A stretch of DNA of 30,412 nucleotides from Chrysochromulina parva. Its lineage: Eukaryota; Haptophyta; Prymnesiales; Chrysochromulinaceae. Positions 17,754 to 26,871 of this stretch are shown piece after piece (within the stretch, counting starts at the first letter, position 1; every line of letters begins with the position of its first letter). The stretch lies in NCBI GenBank assembly GCA_002887195.1, contig PJAB01000297.1:1-30412 (forward strand). Direction: 5' to 3'. The position numbers and the translations under genes were made by a program. A model generated the notes under the pieces. The model saw only the letters and a list, made by a program, of their open reading frames with translations, was not told the origin of the DNA and ran no database searches.

Positions 17754-17899
17754 CCCGGTAAAAAGACACCGGGGGGAGCCGGGACACACACGGGACACAC
17801 GGGACACGCGGACGCACAAAGGCACACCCGGTACAAAAACTAATACACCGGGGTCCTCCGGGAGGAGCCGGGACACACTCGGGACACACGGGACGCAAC
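17754..17899 (+). repeat. Two tandem copies of the GC-rich element
   Basis: Copy one (17754-17827) matches the copy at 14281-14350 almost perfectly, apart from a 9 bp expansion of the ACGGGACAC unit. Copy two (17828-17899) is diverged, with GGGGTCCTCCGGGAGGAGCC in place of the G-run. The start of copy one can fold as CCCCGGT-AAAAAGAC-ACCGGGG. Confidence 0.88.
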
Positions 17900-18262
17900 C
17901 GAATGCTCGTGACCGAACTCGGAACTGTCTGACCGAACGCAGTTCTCAGTTTTTACGTATCTAAGAAGTTCAATTACATGTTCTCACTTTTTACATGATG
18001 TATCTCACGAGACACGACGTCGGGAGTTCCGGCAACTCGAGCAGGTGGTCGAGCTCTAGTCGAGTTCGTTTCCTGTAAACAACCACATGTTACCACTCAA
18101 GTACATCTCACGCGCACAGCCGACTGCGGCACTGGCCAACTGGCCATGCTGCACCAGTGACTGAAACTCGCGATGGAACGCGATAGTCACACAGACACTC
18201 ACAGATCACGGGCAGAAGGGTAGCGCTGTAGCGGGAGTCCGTGCCGCACTGCCGCGTACTTC

Positions 18263-18370
18263 GCGTCCGTGCCAGCCCATCGCGTATTGGCCGACCCAAA
18301 TATGGACCCAAATATGGCGTCCGTGTGCCAGCCGATCGCGTATTGGCCGGTCATACAAATATGGACCCAA
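18263..18370. repeat. 55 bp tandem duplication
   Basis: A block beginning GCGTCCGTGCCAGCCCATCG recurs at 18318 with small differences; both copies end in AAATATGGACCCAA, which also occurs once more between them. It lies in the 3' flank of the MFS gene. Confidence 0.88.
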
Positions 18371-18387
18371 GTGATGGGAGCGTAGTG

Positions 18388-18461
18388 CATGCCGGAGCTC
18401 AATCTCCATGCCGGAGCTCAAATCTCCATGCCGGAGCTCAAATCTCCATGCCGGAGCTCAA
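18388..18461. repeat. 21 bp minisatellite overlapping the MFS stop codon
   Basis: Four units of CATGCCGGAGCTCAAATCTC run head to tail. The TCA at 18458-18460 in the last unit is the MFS stop codon on the minus strand. Confidence 0.92.
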
Positions 18462-20098
18462 TCCACGGCGCTCTCCGAGAGCGGCACCGACAAGGACGTG
18501 AGCTCCGTGTACGAGACGCCGTACGACTGCTTCGCCTTCCGAGGCCAGATGGCGTCCACGAAGGCTATCGTGGCCAATTGCAGCAGCAGCAGGAAGGCCA
18601 TGAGCGTACACGCCCATGGGAAGCCGAGGCGGCCTGATGAGGGACGCAATCAGTGGCACTCAGTGCAAATCAGACGCAATCAGAGACGGCCTCATCCTCC
18701 TCGCGCCGCCGCTGCATCTGAGGATGCAGAGCAATCAGTGGCACTCAGTGGCAATCAGACGCAATCAGACGCAATCAGTGGCAATCAGTGGCAATCAGAC
18801 GGACCTGAGGATGCGGAGCCGACAAGCGGCCCGAGCATTTGGCCGAGCGAAAAGGAGGAGGCCATCAGAGGGGCGAGGGCGACCGAAGCCTCCTCCGCAT
18901 ACTCCCCACAAGAGAGCATCATGTCGTCCATGAGGGGCGCGTACGACATCGACTCGCCCACTCCAAAGAGGAGGAGAGCGAAGACGACCTGTGGGGTGCC
19001 CACGCGCGATTGCTGCAGCAGCGGCGAGGGGCCGATCAGCATGAAGCCGAGCAGCTGCAGGAAGAGCCCGATCAGGATGACGGTGCGCGGCCCCAGCCTG
19101 TCCTTGCGCGCGATCAGTCCGATTGCCGGGCAAGACAACGTGTACGCGGTCATCGCGACCGAGAAGAGGGCACCGATCGCCTCGGGGGACTCGGCAATCC
19201 CGACACTCGCGGCGTGCTCGCCGAGCGTCGGCTCGAGGAACGCATAGTCCATGTTCGCAATCATCCCCGCGACGGCCATGACCATCACCTGCGGGTTGCG
19301 CGTCAGGCCACGCAGCGAGACGCTCTCAGAGCGTTCCTCGTCCTTGCCGCCGCGGTTGACCTCATGCGGCATGAAGCGGTGGAAGCCGATCGCGGCGGGC
19401 GCGATGAGCGCCCCCAGGAACACAAACGGCAACGCGAACCCTCCCATGTGGAAGAGTAAGCCGCCAAGCGGCGGCCCGATCATATACCCGAGGCCAGTCG
19501 AGACCTCGCAGATGCCGAGATAGAAGGTGACGTTCTCCGTGTCGAGCTCCGCGATGATCGCGTACATGGCCGTCTCCTCCAAGGCCGAGCCCACGCCCTG
19601 GGCAATCCGCATCGTGAGGCACCACACCGCAAACGGCCAGCCGTCCGGCACGAGAGCGGCAAATGCAAAGAGTATAGTCGACACGGAGGCGATGCACAGG
19701 CCGCAAAGGTACACCCAAACCTTGCCGCGCCGCTCCATCAACTTGCCCGCGACCGGTGAAAACACAAAGATGATGCCGGCAAAGATGGCAAACGTGAAGC
19801 CGACCATGTCATCGGACATGCCCTTCGCCTTGGCCTGCGGCGGGTAGAAGGATGAGAGCACGGAGTAGACCGCGTGGCACGACAAGTTGGCTATGTTCGT
19901 GCACACGAGCACCACCATCTTGTTGTTGCACCGCTGCGACGGCGAGCGCATTTTGCGCTCCTGCTCGTCTCTCCTGCTGGGCGCGCCCGATTTCGCTTCA
20001 TCCTCGCTGGATGGATGCAATGACGAGGAACCTCCCGGGATGGACCTTCCAGGCGTCTGGGCCTCCCCTTTTCCGTCAACTTCCGCCGATGCCCCCAT
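18458..20098 (-). CDS. Major facilitator superfamily transporter, SLC18B1-like (2 exons)
   Basis: Splicing out 18634-18804 gives 489 aa. The first in-frame ATG is at 20098 (MGASAEVDG); upstream the frame is open only from a TTG. A polar N-terminal tail is followed by twelve predicted membrane helices; eleven are in exon 1. MFS motif A is seen as GKLMERRGKV after helix 2. RIAQGVGSALEETAMYAIIAE and GLGYMIGPPLGGLLF match motifs of the vesicular amine/SLC18 drug:H+ antiporter branch. The splice joins GSASSG to RLGFPWACTLMAFLLLLQLATIAFV, supplying the twelfth helix and a short tail ending SESAVD. The substrate is unknown; polyamine or amine transport is a family-based guess. Without splicing, the frame stops in the repeat and loses the last helix. 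Confidence 0.9.
18634..18804 (-). other. Intron of MFS gene, minisatellite-filled
   Basis: This is an inferred GT-AG intron of 171 bp. The donor is CATCCTCAG|GTCCGTCTG and the acceptor CCCTCATCAG|GCCGCC. On the coding strand the interior is mostly 10 bp units CTGATTGCCA, CTGATTGCGT and CTGAGTGCCA. A second GCATCCTCAG copy lies inside at about 18718. Splicing restores the last membrane helix in frame. Confidence 0.87.
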
Positions 20099-20625
20099 AG
20101 CTTGCCGCCCTCGCAAGTGAGGGCGCAGAGGCCACTCGACGTCGTCGGGAAGCGAAATGAGGACCAAGTGCTTCTGGCGTGGGAGCCGCGCACTGCCGCT
20201 GACTCGGCGCCGTCGTCCCGCGGCCCCTCAGCAATGAATGTGAGCGACCAGAAGATGACTTTCCTCATCAGGAAATTCAACCTCACTCCTTCCCGCCGTC
20301 TATCATCGCCTGCTCTTTTTGGACCACCAACCGCCCCTTTGAACGACATGCGACCCACAGATTACGACCACAGCTACATGAGGCTGACAAACGTAATCTA
20401 GTAACGTAATGTAGAATTGCCTCTCTCTCCAATGTCATCTCTCAATCAAACGGCTTTAGTCCTGGGGGTTGCGTGGGTGCGCCCCGAGGCGCCACAAGCG
20501 ATCTGGGAGGTTGCGATCTCGGAGGTTGCAATCTGGGAGGTTCGTCCATCCGTATGCCTAGGACGCAGTGAGTGAGTGACTCACACTCTCACTCATCAGC
20601 ACTCATTAGGACTCATTGGGACTCG
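20099..20625. other. Intergenic region, MFS 5' flank and p115 3' flank
   Basis: Three 15 bp units (GCGATCTGGGAGGTT type) lie at about 20499-20543. Next to the p115 stop (about 20566-20625) the minus strand reads CCAATGAGTCCTAATGAGTG, then CTGATGAGTG, a decamer series like the intron repeats. No gene is supported. Confidence 0.55.
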
Positions 20626-23600
20626 TCAGGACGCAAAGAGCAGCGACGCGCTTGGCATCGTCGCCACACTCGTGCCCGACACGACGCCCGACGTCAGGGG
20701 CGTCGCAAAGGGGGTGCCATGGCAGTTGCCTCCATTGGGGAAGGGCGTGCCTCCCTGATTGCCTCCCTGATTGCAACCATTGGGGAAGGGCGTGCCGCCG
20801 TTGGCGCCACCGCTGCCGCTGTTGGCGCCGCCGGCGTAGGCGCTGCCGGCGAGAACGCTCGAGGGCGTCCCCGCACTGAGCATCTCATCCGCCAGAGCCT
20901 CGTACTCCTGCTCGATGAGGCGCGCAATCAGGGAGGCCATCAGCATGCTATCAGGGAGGCAATCAGCCTGCCATCTGGGAGGCAATCAGCCTGCCATGGG
21001 GGCTCGTGCTCCGTACCTGGTCCTGCTCGATGAGGCGCGCAATCAGGGAGGCCATCAGCCTGCAATCAGCCTGCAATCAGGGCTCGTGCTCTGTACCTGG
21101 TCCTGTTCGGCGATGCAGATCAGCAGCTCATCCTGCTCGCGCCGCAGCTCGGCGATCTCCGCCTCGAGCTGCGCCGCACGCGCCGCCTCGGCTGTCAGTG
21201 ACGCGAGCTTGGACGCGTCCACTTGCATGCTGATTGCCTCCCTGATTGCAGGCTGATTGGACTCGTTCACACCGGCGACCTGCGCCATCGACGGCGCGCC
21301 CTCCTGAGCGCCGCTCGCCCTCGTCGCCGCAGCCGCCGCAGCCTCCTGCAGCACTTGCAGCTGTTCACGAGCGTTCGCTCCGTCCGACTGCGCCGCTCGA
21401 AGCTGCGCCTGCAGCTCGCCCATCTGCGCCTCGAGCTCAGCCACAGTGCGCTCAGACGCTGCTCGCACGGCACTCTCGGCGGCCGCGGCCGCGCCGAGCG
21501 CCGCTGTCGCGTCGCTGAGGGATGCCTCGAGCTGCCGGCAGCGCGCCTGCAGCACCTGCCCCTCTACCGTACTGGCATCAAGAGCGTCCTCGGCCACGGC
21601 GCGTGCGGCGAGAGCGTCCTCGGCGCTCGCGCGCTCGCGCTCGATCTCGAGGCGCAGATCTGCAATCTCCCGGCGCAGATCTGCAATCTCCCGGCGCAGA
21701 TCTGCCATCTCGAGGACGCTCTCCGCCGCCGTGGCCTCCAGCGCCGCCTTTGCACGCCTCAGGCCGTCGATCGTCGACTGCAGCACGGCGAGCTTGGCTA
21801 CCCAACCACCCTCTCCTCCGCCGTCGTTGCCACCGCCATTGTCGCTGTGGGGAAGCTGGGCACGGTCTCCCTCGCCGAGGACACCTCGTTCGCCCCCCGT
21901 GCTGGCGCCCGCGACGGCGCTCGCCTGTGCCGCGTCGCGCTCCCGCAGCGCCACCTCCAATTGCAACTCCAATTGAGCGTACCCGATGCCCATCGCTTCG
22001 GATTCGCGCACCGCAGCCTCGAGATCCGCTGCGCGGCCGCTGAGCTCCTCGCGCAGGGCGGCCAGCTCGGCGGCGGCGCTCAGCTGCGCGTCGCTCGCGC
22101 TCTGCTCCGCTTGCCGCTGGGCCTCGAGCGCCGCCTTCAGCTGTCGCTTGAGTTGATCGAGCTCGCCGGCCGCCCCGCGCGCGATGCGCAGTTCGGTCTC
22201 CATCGCCTCCACGCGCACACGCAGCTCGGCGGCCTCGCGGCTGATGGTTCGGTTCGTCTCGTCCTGCGCCACCACCAGCGCCTTGAACGACTCGAGTGCG
22301 AGCGTGTCCGGATCGTCGTCCTTGGCGGCAGCGGCGGCAGCGGCGGCAGCGGCGGCAGCGGCGGCGGCGGCGGCGGCAGCGTCGGGTAGAGCGTCGGGCG
22401 GAGCGTCGGCGTCGCCCGACGTGGAGCTGCCGTCGCGAGCGGCCGCCAGGCGAAGCGCGAGCGAGGGTGCGAGCGACGCGCGCGTCGTCGCGGGCGCCGT
22501 CGCGGTGTCGCCGTTCCCGCCCTCGGTCGGCTCTGCGTACGCTTCGAAGATGACGACACGCGCGGCGTCGTAGGTGCGCTCGAGGATGGCGGCGAGGCCG
22601 TCGGCATAGAGGAGGGCCTGGTGGGTCGAGGCGGCGCGACGCATGAGCACGTCCGTCTCCTCATCCGAGGCCCACCATTCCGCACGCCCGTCCAGGGCGG
22701 CTTCATAGGCGCCGTGTGCTCGCATGCCTTCCCAGGCCGCCTCGTACCGGTCGAGCCCAAGACGGCGCCGCACCATCCGTACGAGCACAGGACGCTCGAA
22801 CGAGGCGGTGGGCGCTGTCGCGAGCAGCAGCCCGAGCAGCGCGCCCAGATGGCCGCGCACGTGCACATCCTCCGCGGGCTCGGCGAGCGCCGTCTCGAGC
22901 GCCTCGAGCAGCGCGGGCAGCGCCGTCGTGGGCGCGAGCAGCTGCGCGACCGCCTCCGCGGAGCCTCGCAGCCACGTCATGAGCGTCTGAAGTAGCGAGA
23001 GGCGGATGAGAGGCGAGAGGGTCTTCGACGTCGTCGCCGTCGTCGTCGCCGTCGTCGCCGCCGCGTGGTCGGCGGGACGCAGCGTCATCGCCACGAGCCA
23101 TCGGAACAATCCGCCAGAGCTCCGCTCGGTGGTGCCCACGACGGCGCCCCGCTCGGAGGCAGGCTCGGAAACGGCAGCGGCCGACGGGGCGGCGGCGGCG
23201 GCGGCGGCGCTCGTCAGCGGCGCGTCGAGCGCGCTCGCGGGCAGCCGGAGCAGCATGCGGCGCACGTCGGGGTTCCTGTGCATCAGTGCGCACAGCACGC
23301 CGCTCGCCAGCCAGCCCGCAGCAGCACGTGCATCGTCGTCGGCGCCCAGCACGGCGCCCCCGGTGCGGCCCTCCGCCGCAGCTCCAAGGGCCGCCAGGGC
23401 CATGCTCGCAAACGAGCGCTCCGCACCGGGGGACGCCCCGGGGGCGTCGTGGTGGGCGCCGGTAAACGCCGGCCGAGGCGCAGCGGCGCTGGGCGCGGCG
23501 GCGGCGGCGGAAGGAGCGGCGGCGGCGGCGGCGGAAGTGGCCGTGTGCGAGAGCGAGGCCGCGGCCGCGAGCTGTGCGGCAGGGTGGCCGTGAAGCGTCG

Positions 23601-24426
23601 CGAAGAAGAGATGGCGTGTGCAGTTGCGCAGGGCAGCCGACGAGGTGCGCAGCCCGGTGTGAAGGATGCGTGTCAGCGCGGGCTCTGTGAACGTTCGGTC
23701 TCCTTCTCGGCGGCTCACACGCGCGGCGAGCAGCTCGTCCGCACCTGAGGCGACGCGCGAGGGCGCCGTGGTGAGCACGTGCATGCTGGGCAGGGGACCG
23801 TGTCGCGAATAGGCTCGTGCGCGCCGTGGTGAGCACATGCGTGCTGGGCAGGGGACCGTGTCGCGAATCGGCGTATGCATAGGCTCATTCACACCGGCAG
23901 GGCACGCGTGGACGAGGTCGGCGAGTGTGCGCATCGCTTGCACCACGAGCGCGGGGTACGTGAGCGAGGCGGCGTCGCAGATGAGGCCGACCAGCAGTGG
24001 CACGAGCCGCAGCTTGAGCAGCGCATCCTGCGTGATCGCCACGTCAGGCGCCGGCTTGGGCGCCGGCTCGAGCGCCGTATTGGGCGCACCGACCGCGCCC
24101 GCGTCGGCGCCGCGACCGCTGGTGGCGGCGGAGGAGGCGCCCGATACGGCGGAGGTGGCGCCCGCCGCCGCCGCGCGGGCCGCATCGGCCGCATCGCTCA
24201 GCCCGACAGAGAGCAAATGGGAGGTGAGCTCGCACGCGAGCTGGACGGAGATCGCATCTCCCTTGGAATGGCGCTGGGGCGGCAGCGCGAGCAAGCCAGG
24301 CAGGCGCGCGATGGCGCCGGCCTCACGAAAGAATCGGCAGCAGGAGGCGTTGCGCTGGACCAACGAGCTCAGGATGCGAAGGCAGTCGTGCACTACGACG
24401 CCACCGCGCCCGCTGCCGCTGCTCTG

Positions 24427-24465
<39 letters not shown>

Positions 24466-25257
24466 CGCCGCTGCGCCGGCCGCCGCGTCCTCCTGAGCGC
24501 TCTCAGCTTCGATAATGTCGAGCAGCTTGTCAAAGGCGCCTTGGAAGCCGAGCAGATTCTGCACGCCGGCGTGTCCCTCGCCCAGCCGCGCAAGCAGCAG
24601 CAGCACCTCGTTGCGCACGATCTCGCGACTGTCCACGAACAGATCCAGATCAGAGCCATCCGAGGCACTCAGTCGCACTCAGAGGCACTCAGAGGCATTC
24701 AGAGGCCCTCAGAGGCACTCGGAGGCGCACCTGTCCTCGACGAGACCCATCAGCCGGCCGACGCACGTTGGCTCGTTTAGGATCGCCTCCTGCGTCTGGC
24801 GGCGCGCAAGGCCAAGCAGTCGCATGAGGGCCTGCACGGCGTGGTAGCGTGCGTACACGTCCTCGTTTTCGGCGCCGAGCATCAGGTCGGAGACACTGCC
24901 GTCGCGCGTGAGGAACACGGACACGTTGTGCATCGCCTTGACCTCGGCGGCGTCGTCCTCGCGCCCCTTTGGCAGCTCGCTGTCGAAGAGGTTAGCGAAT
25001 GTCTCGAGCGTGTCGCGCATCACCTCAGTGTCCTCCTCGCGCAGCAGCTTCACGAGCACCGAATAGCCGCCACGGTCCACCAGCCGGAGCGGCTCGCTCG
25101 CGGAGAGGTCACGGAACTCAGCGATCGCCTCACGCTTATCCTCCAGCTGCGTCGAGTTGTCCAGGCGCTCAAGCAAGCGCGCGCCCGTCGACTTCTGCGG
25201 TCCTATGGTCGCAGAGAGCGCCGCACGCGCGAGACCGCCGAAGAGGGACGAGTTCAT
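20626..25257 (-). CDS. USO1: General vesicular transport factor p115/USO1 (4 or more exons)
   Basis: The gene encodes a Golgi tether that links COPI/COPII vesicles and SNAREs and binds Rab1. The ATG at 25257 opens MNSSLFGGLARAALSA, like the family start. Splicing 24629-24730, 23745-23894 and 20908-21096 gives 1396 aa. The armadillo head has ARLLERLDNSTQLEDKREAI, RLMGLVED|SREIVRNEVLLLL (a family hallmark restored by splicing) and LLGFQGAFDKLLDII. Poly-Gly (near 24445) and Ala-rich insertions expand it. From about residue 900 to 1300 there is a long coiled coil, following an Ala run at 22320-22380. The C-terminus after the last intron is EYEALADEMLSAG, then a Gly/Asn-rich tail instead of the usual acidic one. 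A 51 nt stretch (21224-21274) may be a further intron. It shares a short divergent promoter with the translocator gene. Confidence 0.92.
20908..21096 (-). other. p115 last intron, repeat-filled with several potential splice sites
   Basis: This is an inferred 189 bp GT-AG intron in phase 0, donor GACCAG|GTACAG, acceptor ATCGAGCAG|GAGTAC. A second GACCAG|GTACGG copy lies 80 bp inside (21001-21030), and about 39 bases at 20907-20945 are identical to 21021-21059. The interior carries CTGATTGCAGG units. Splicing joins AEQDQ to EYEALADEM. Confidence 0.78.
21222..21274 (-). repeat. Antisense intron-type repeat inside p115 coiled coil
   Basis: The plus strand carries CTGATTGCCTCCCTGATTGC, the same units as the last p115 intron, but here antisense to the gene. 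The segment is in frame (VNESNQPAIREAISMQ), or could be a 51 nt intron with donor CCG|GTGTGAACG and acceptor ATGCAAG. The sequence alone does not decide. Confidence 0.6.
21651..21713 (-). repeat. 21 bp coding repeat, expanded coiled-coil heptad
   Basis: Three 21 bp units (GGCGCAGATCTGCAATCTCC and one more base) encode seven residues each (REIADLR). The DNA unit equals one coiled-coil heptad, so expansion keeps the helix in register. Confidence 0.93.
23745..23894 (-). other. p115 intron 2, with family B repeat
   Basis: This is an inferred 150 bp GT-AG intron in phase 1, with no stop in frame. The donor CCG|GTGTGAATGAG resembles the exon start CAG|GTGCGGACGAG. It contains two 58 bp units (from 23763 and 23821). 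Splicing gives HACPAG|ADELLAAR. If retained it would add 50 odd residues (Arg/Pro/Met-rich) to the armadillo head. Confidence 0.8.
24629..24730 (-). other. p115 intron 1, minisatellite-filled
   Basis: This is an inferred 102 bp GT-AG intron. The donor is GAGGACAG|GTGCGC and the acceptor GTGGACAG|TCGCGA, so eight exon bases at the donor recur at the acceptor with one change. The interior is mainly a 10 bp unit (CTGAGTGCCT and variants). Splicing yields LVED|SREIVRN, matching conserved p115 sequence. Confidence 0.88.
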
Positions 25258-25401
25258 TGACGCGTGCACGAGAGGTGTGAATGAACTTTCGCGGGGGTGG
25301 CCTTTTCGTGTCGCGAGGTCGGTGAGCAGGAGAACTTGGTTCACCTCCCGGCACTTTACACTATCTCCGCTCATCTGCGAGATTCCCGAAACCCCGACAA
25401 A
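25258..25401. promoter_or_regulatory. Divergent promoter region, p115 and translocator
   Basis: The two start codons lie 144 bp apart on opposite strands, so the two genes must share or overlap their promoters. I see no TATA box in the expected place. Confidence 0.5.
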
Positions 25402-26598
25402 ATGCCGGTGATCTTGGCGGTCCTCCTCGCTCCGGCGCTACTCGCGCCGCTCCGGCTGCCCGTGCAGCATCCACGGTTCGCCGCCGTGCGCATGGCGGCG
25501 GCTGGTGATCCATTGTCAGTCCTGGACACCACGCCCAAGTTTGATGAGATTGCTGCAGCCGCAGCCTCGTCAGGGTCAGCGGCAGCTGCGCTCGGACGGG
25601 AGCCGGGCACCTGCGACCCGTACGACCCCAAGAGCGCAGACTTCTGCATGGACGACACGCCGAAACCCTCCGACCTGAAACGCACCATCCGGCTGGGCGT
25701 CCTGTTCTTCGCCTGGTACTTCCTGAACACTGCATACAATATCGGCAACAAGCTCGTGCTCACAGCGTTTCCGATGCCGTGGACGGCGGCCACGTGGGAG
25801 TTGTTCTTCGGTTTCCCGTACGTCTTCCTGCTGTGGACAACGGGGCTGCGCAAGACGCCCAAGCTCACGTGGAATAGCATCAAGCTGCTCGCGCCGTCGG
25901 GCGTCTTGCTCGCGGGCACCCATGTGGGAGGCGTGATCTCGTTTGGTCTCGGCGCGATCTCGTTCACGCACGTGCTCAAGGCGACCGAGCCCGTCTGGTC
26001 CGCGCTCATCTCCGCGATCTGCTTCCGCGAGTTCCTGCCGCTGCCTGTGTACGCCTCCCTCGTGCCCATCATCGCTGGCGTGAGTCTCGCCTCCCTCAAG
26101 GAGCTCTCGTTCAGCTGGATGAGTTTCATCGCCGGGACGGGCTCCGCGGTGACCTCGGCCGCGAAGGCGATCCTGTCGAAGAAGGTGCTCGACGGCAAGC
26201 CGCTCGGCGAGAACCTGACGCCCGCTAACATGTTCGCCATCCTCTCGATCCTCGGCTTCCTGGCCATCCTACCGGTCTCGTTGCTCGTCGAGCCTCCGAA
26301 GGCGGCGATGGCGGCGTGGGCTGCGGCCCTAGCGAAAGGGTACACGAATGCCCAGCTGATTAAGCTCATGTCCGTCTCGGGCTTCCTCTACTACATCTAC
26401 AATGAGGTCGCCTTCCTCGCGCTCGCCGAGGTCGCGCCGGTGACCCACGCGGTGACGAACACCGTGAAGCGCGTCGTCATCATCCTCGCCTCGATCATTG
26501 TGTTCAAGACGACGATCACTCCGCTCGGCGCGCTCGGCTCGGCGATCACGATCCTCGGGGCGCTCCTGTACGCCCTCGCCAAGCAGAAGTACAAGTAA
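25402..26598 (+). CDS. TPT: Plastid triose-phosphate/phosphate translocator
   Basis: The protein is 398 aa, without introns. It belongs to the drug/metabolite transporter superfamily and exchanges triose or related C3 sugar phosphates for inorganic phosphate across a plastid envelope membrane. After a hydrophobic start (MPVILAVLLAPALLA, signal-peptide-like) and a presequence to about residue 90, eight to ten membrane helices follow. Family hallmarks are WYFLNTAYNIGNKLVLTAFPMPWTAATWELFFG, ISFTHVLKATEPVWSALISA, LASLKELSFSWMSF, NEVAFLALAEVAPVTHAVTN and TVKRVVIILASIIVF, with the Lys and Arg that bind phosphate. The two-part presequence suggests a plastid of secondary origin. The exact substrate class (TPT versus PPT or GPT) is not certain. 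It is divergent from p115. Confidence 0.92.
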   Translation: MPVILAVLLAPALLAPLRLPVQHPRFAAVRMAAAGDPLSVLDTTPKFDEIAAAAASSGSAAAALGREPGTCDPYDPKSADFCMDDTPKPSDLKRTIRLGVLFFAWYFLNTAYNIGNKLVLTAFPMPWTAATWELFFGFPYVFLLWTTGLRKTPKLTWNSIKLLAPSGVLLAGTHVGGVISFGLGAISFTHVLKATEPVWSALISAICFREFLPLPVYASLVPIIAGVSLASLKELSFSWMSFIAGTGSAVTSAAKAILSKKVLDGKPLGENLTPANMFAILSILGFLAILPVSLLVEPPKAAMAAWAAALAKGYTNAQLIKLMSVSGFLYYIYNEVAFLALAEVAPVTHAVTNTVKRVVIILASIIVFKTTITPLGALGSAITILGALLYALAKQKYK

Positions 26599-26871
26599 GT
26601 GATGCATAAGCGCATGCGTGAGGGAGCCAGCGAGAGAGTCGCATTGAAGAGGCCTCACATTCACTGCGCGACACCGCGCGCCCAAACTTTTGGTCACATG
26701 CCCGCCCGCGTGGACGCTGGCGCCTCGTACGCGGCCGAAGTGGAGCGCGTCTTTGAAATTTTCACGAGCGGACATGTGCCGTTTTCGGCAAGTTTGGTTG
26801 ACGAAGTCGAACCTGCCAAGGGCTCGCAATCGCCACACGAGCACCCGCCGTGCATCGGCGCGGCGAGCCGC

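Larger units (their letters stand above)
17486..18457. other. Intergenic region, coiled-coil gene to MFS gene
   Basis: It holds the 5' flank of the coiled-coil gene and the 3' flank of the MFS gene. Two GC-rich repeat elements (17754-17899), a 55 bp tandem repeat (18263-18370) and a 21 bp minisatellite (18388-18461) are present. The stretch 17900-18110 is AT-richer than average. No further gene is supported. Confidence 0.55.

Noticed and set aside
18785..20167. MFS gene starting at 20167 and ending at 18785
   Set aside because: The codon at 20167 is TTG; the first ATG is at 20098. The stop at 18785 lies in the intron repeat and would remove the last membrane helix.
26599..26871. Longer N-terminus for the ABHD13-like protein
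   Set aside because: Family members start just before the membrane anchor; the extra sequence has no recognisable feature. An ATG at 26698 remains possible.
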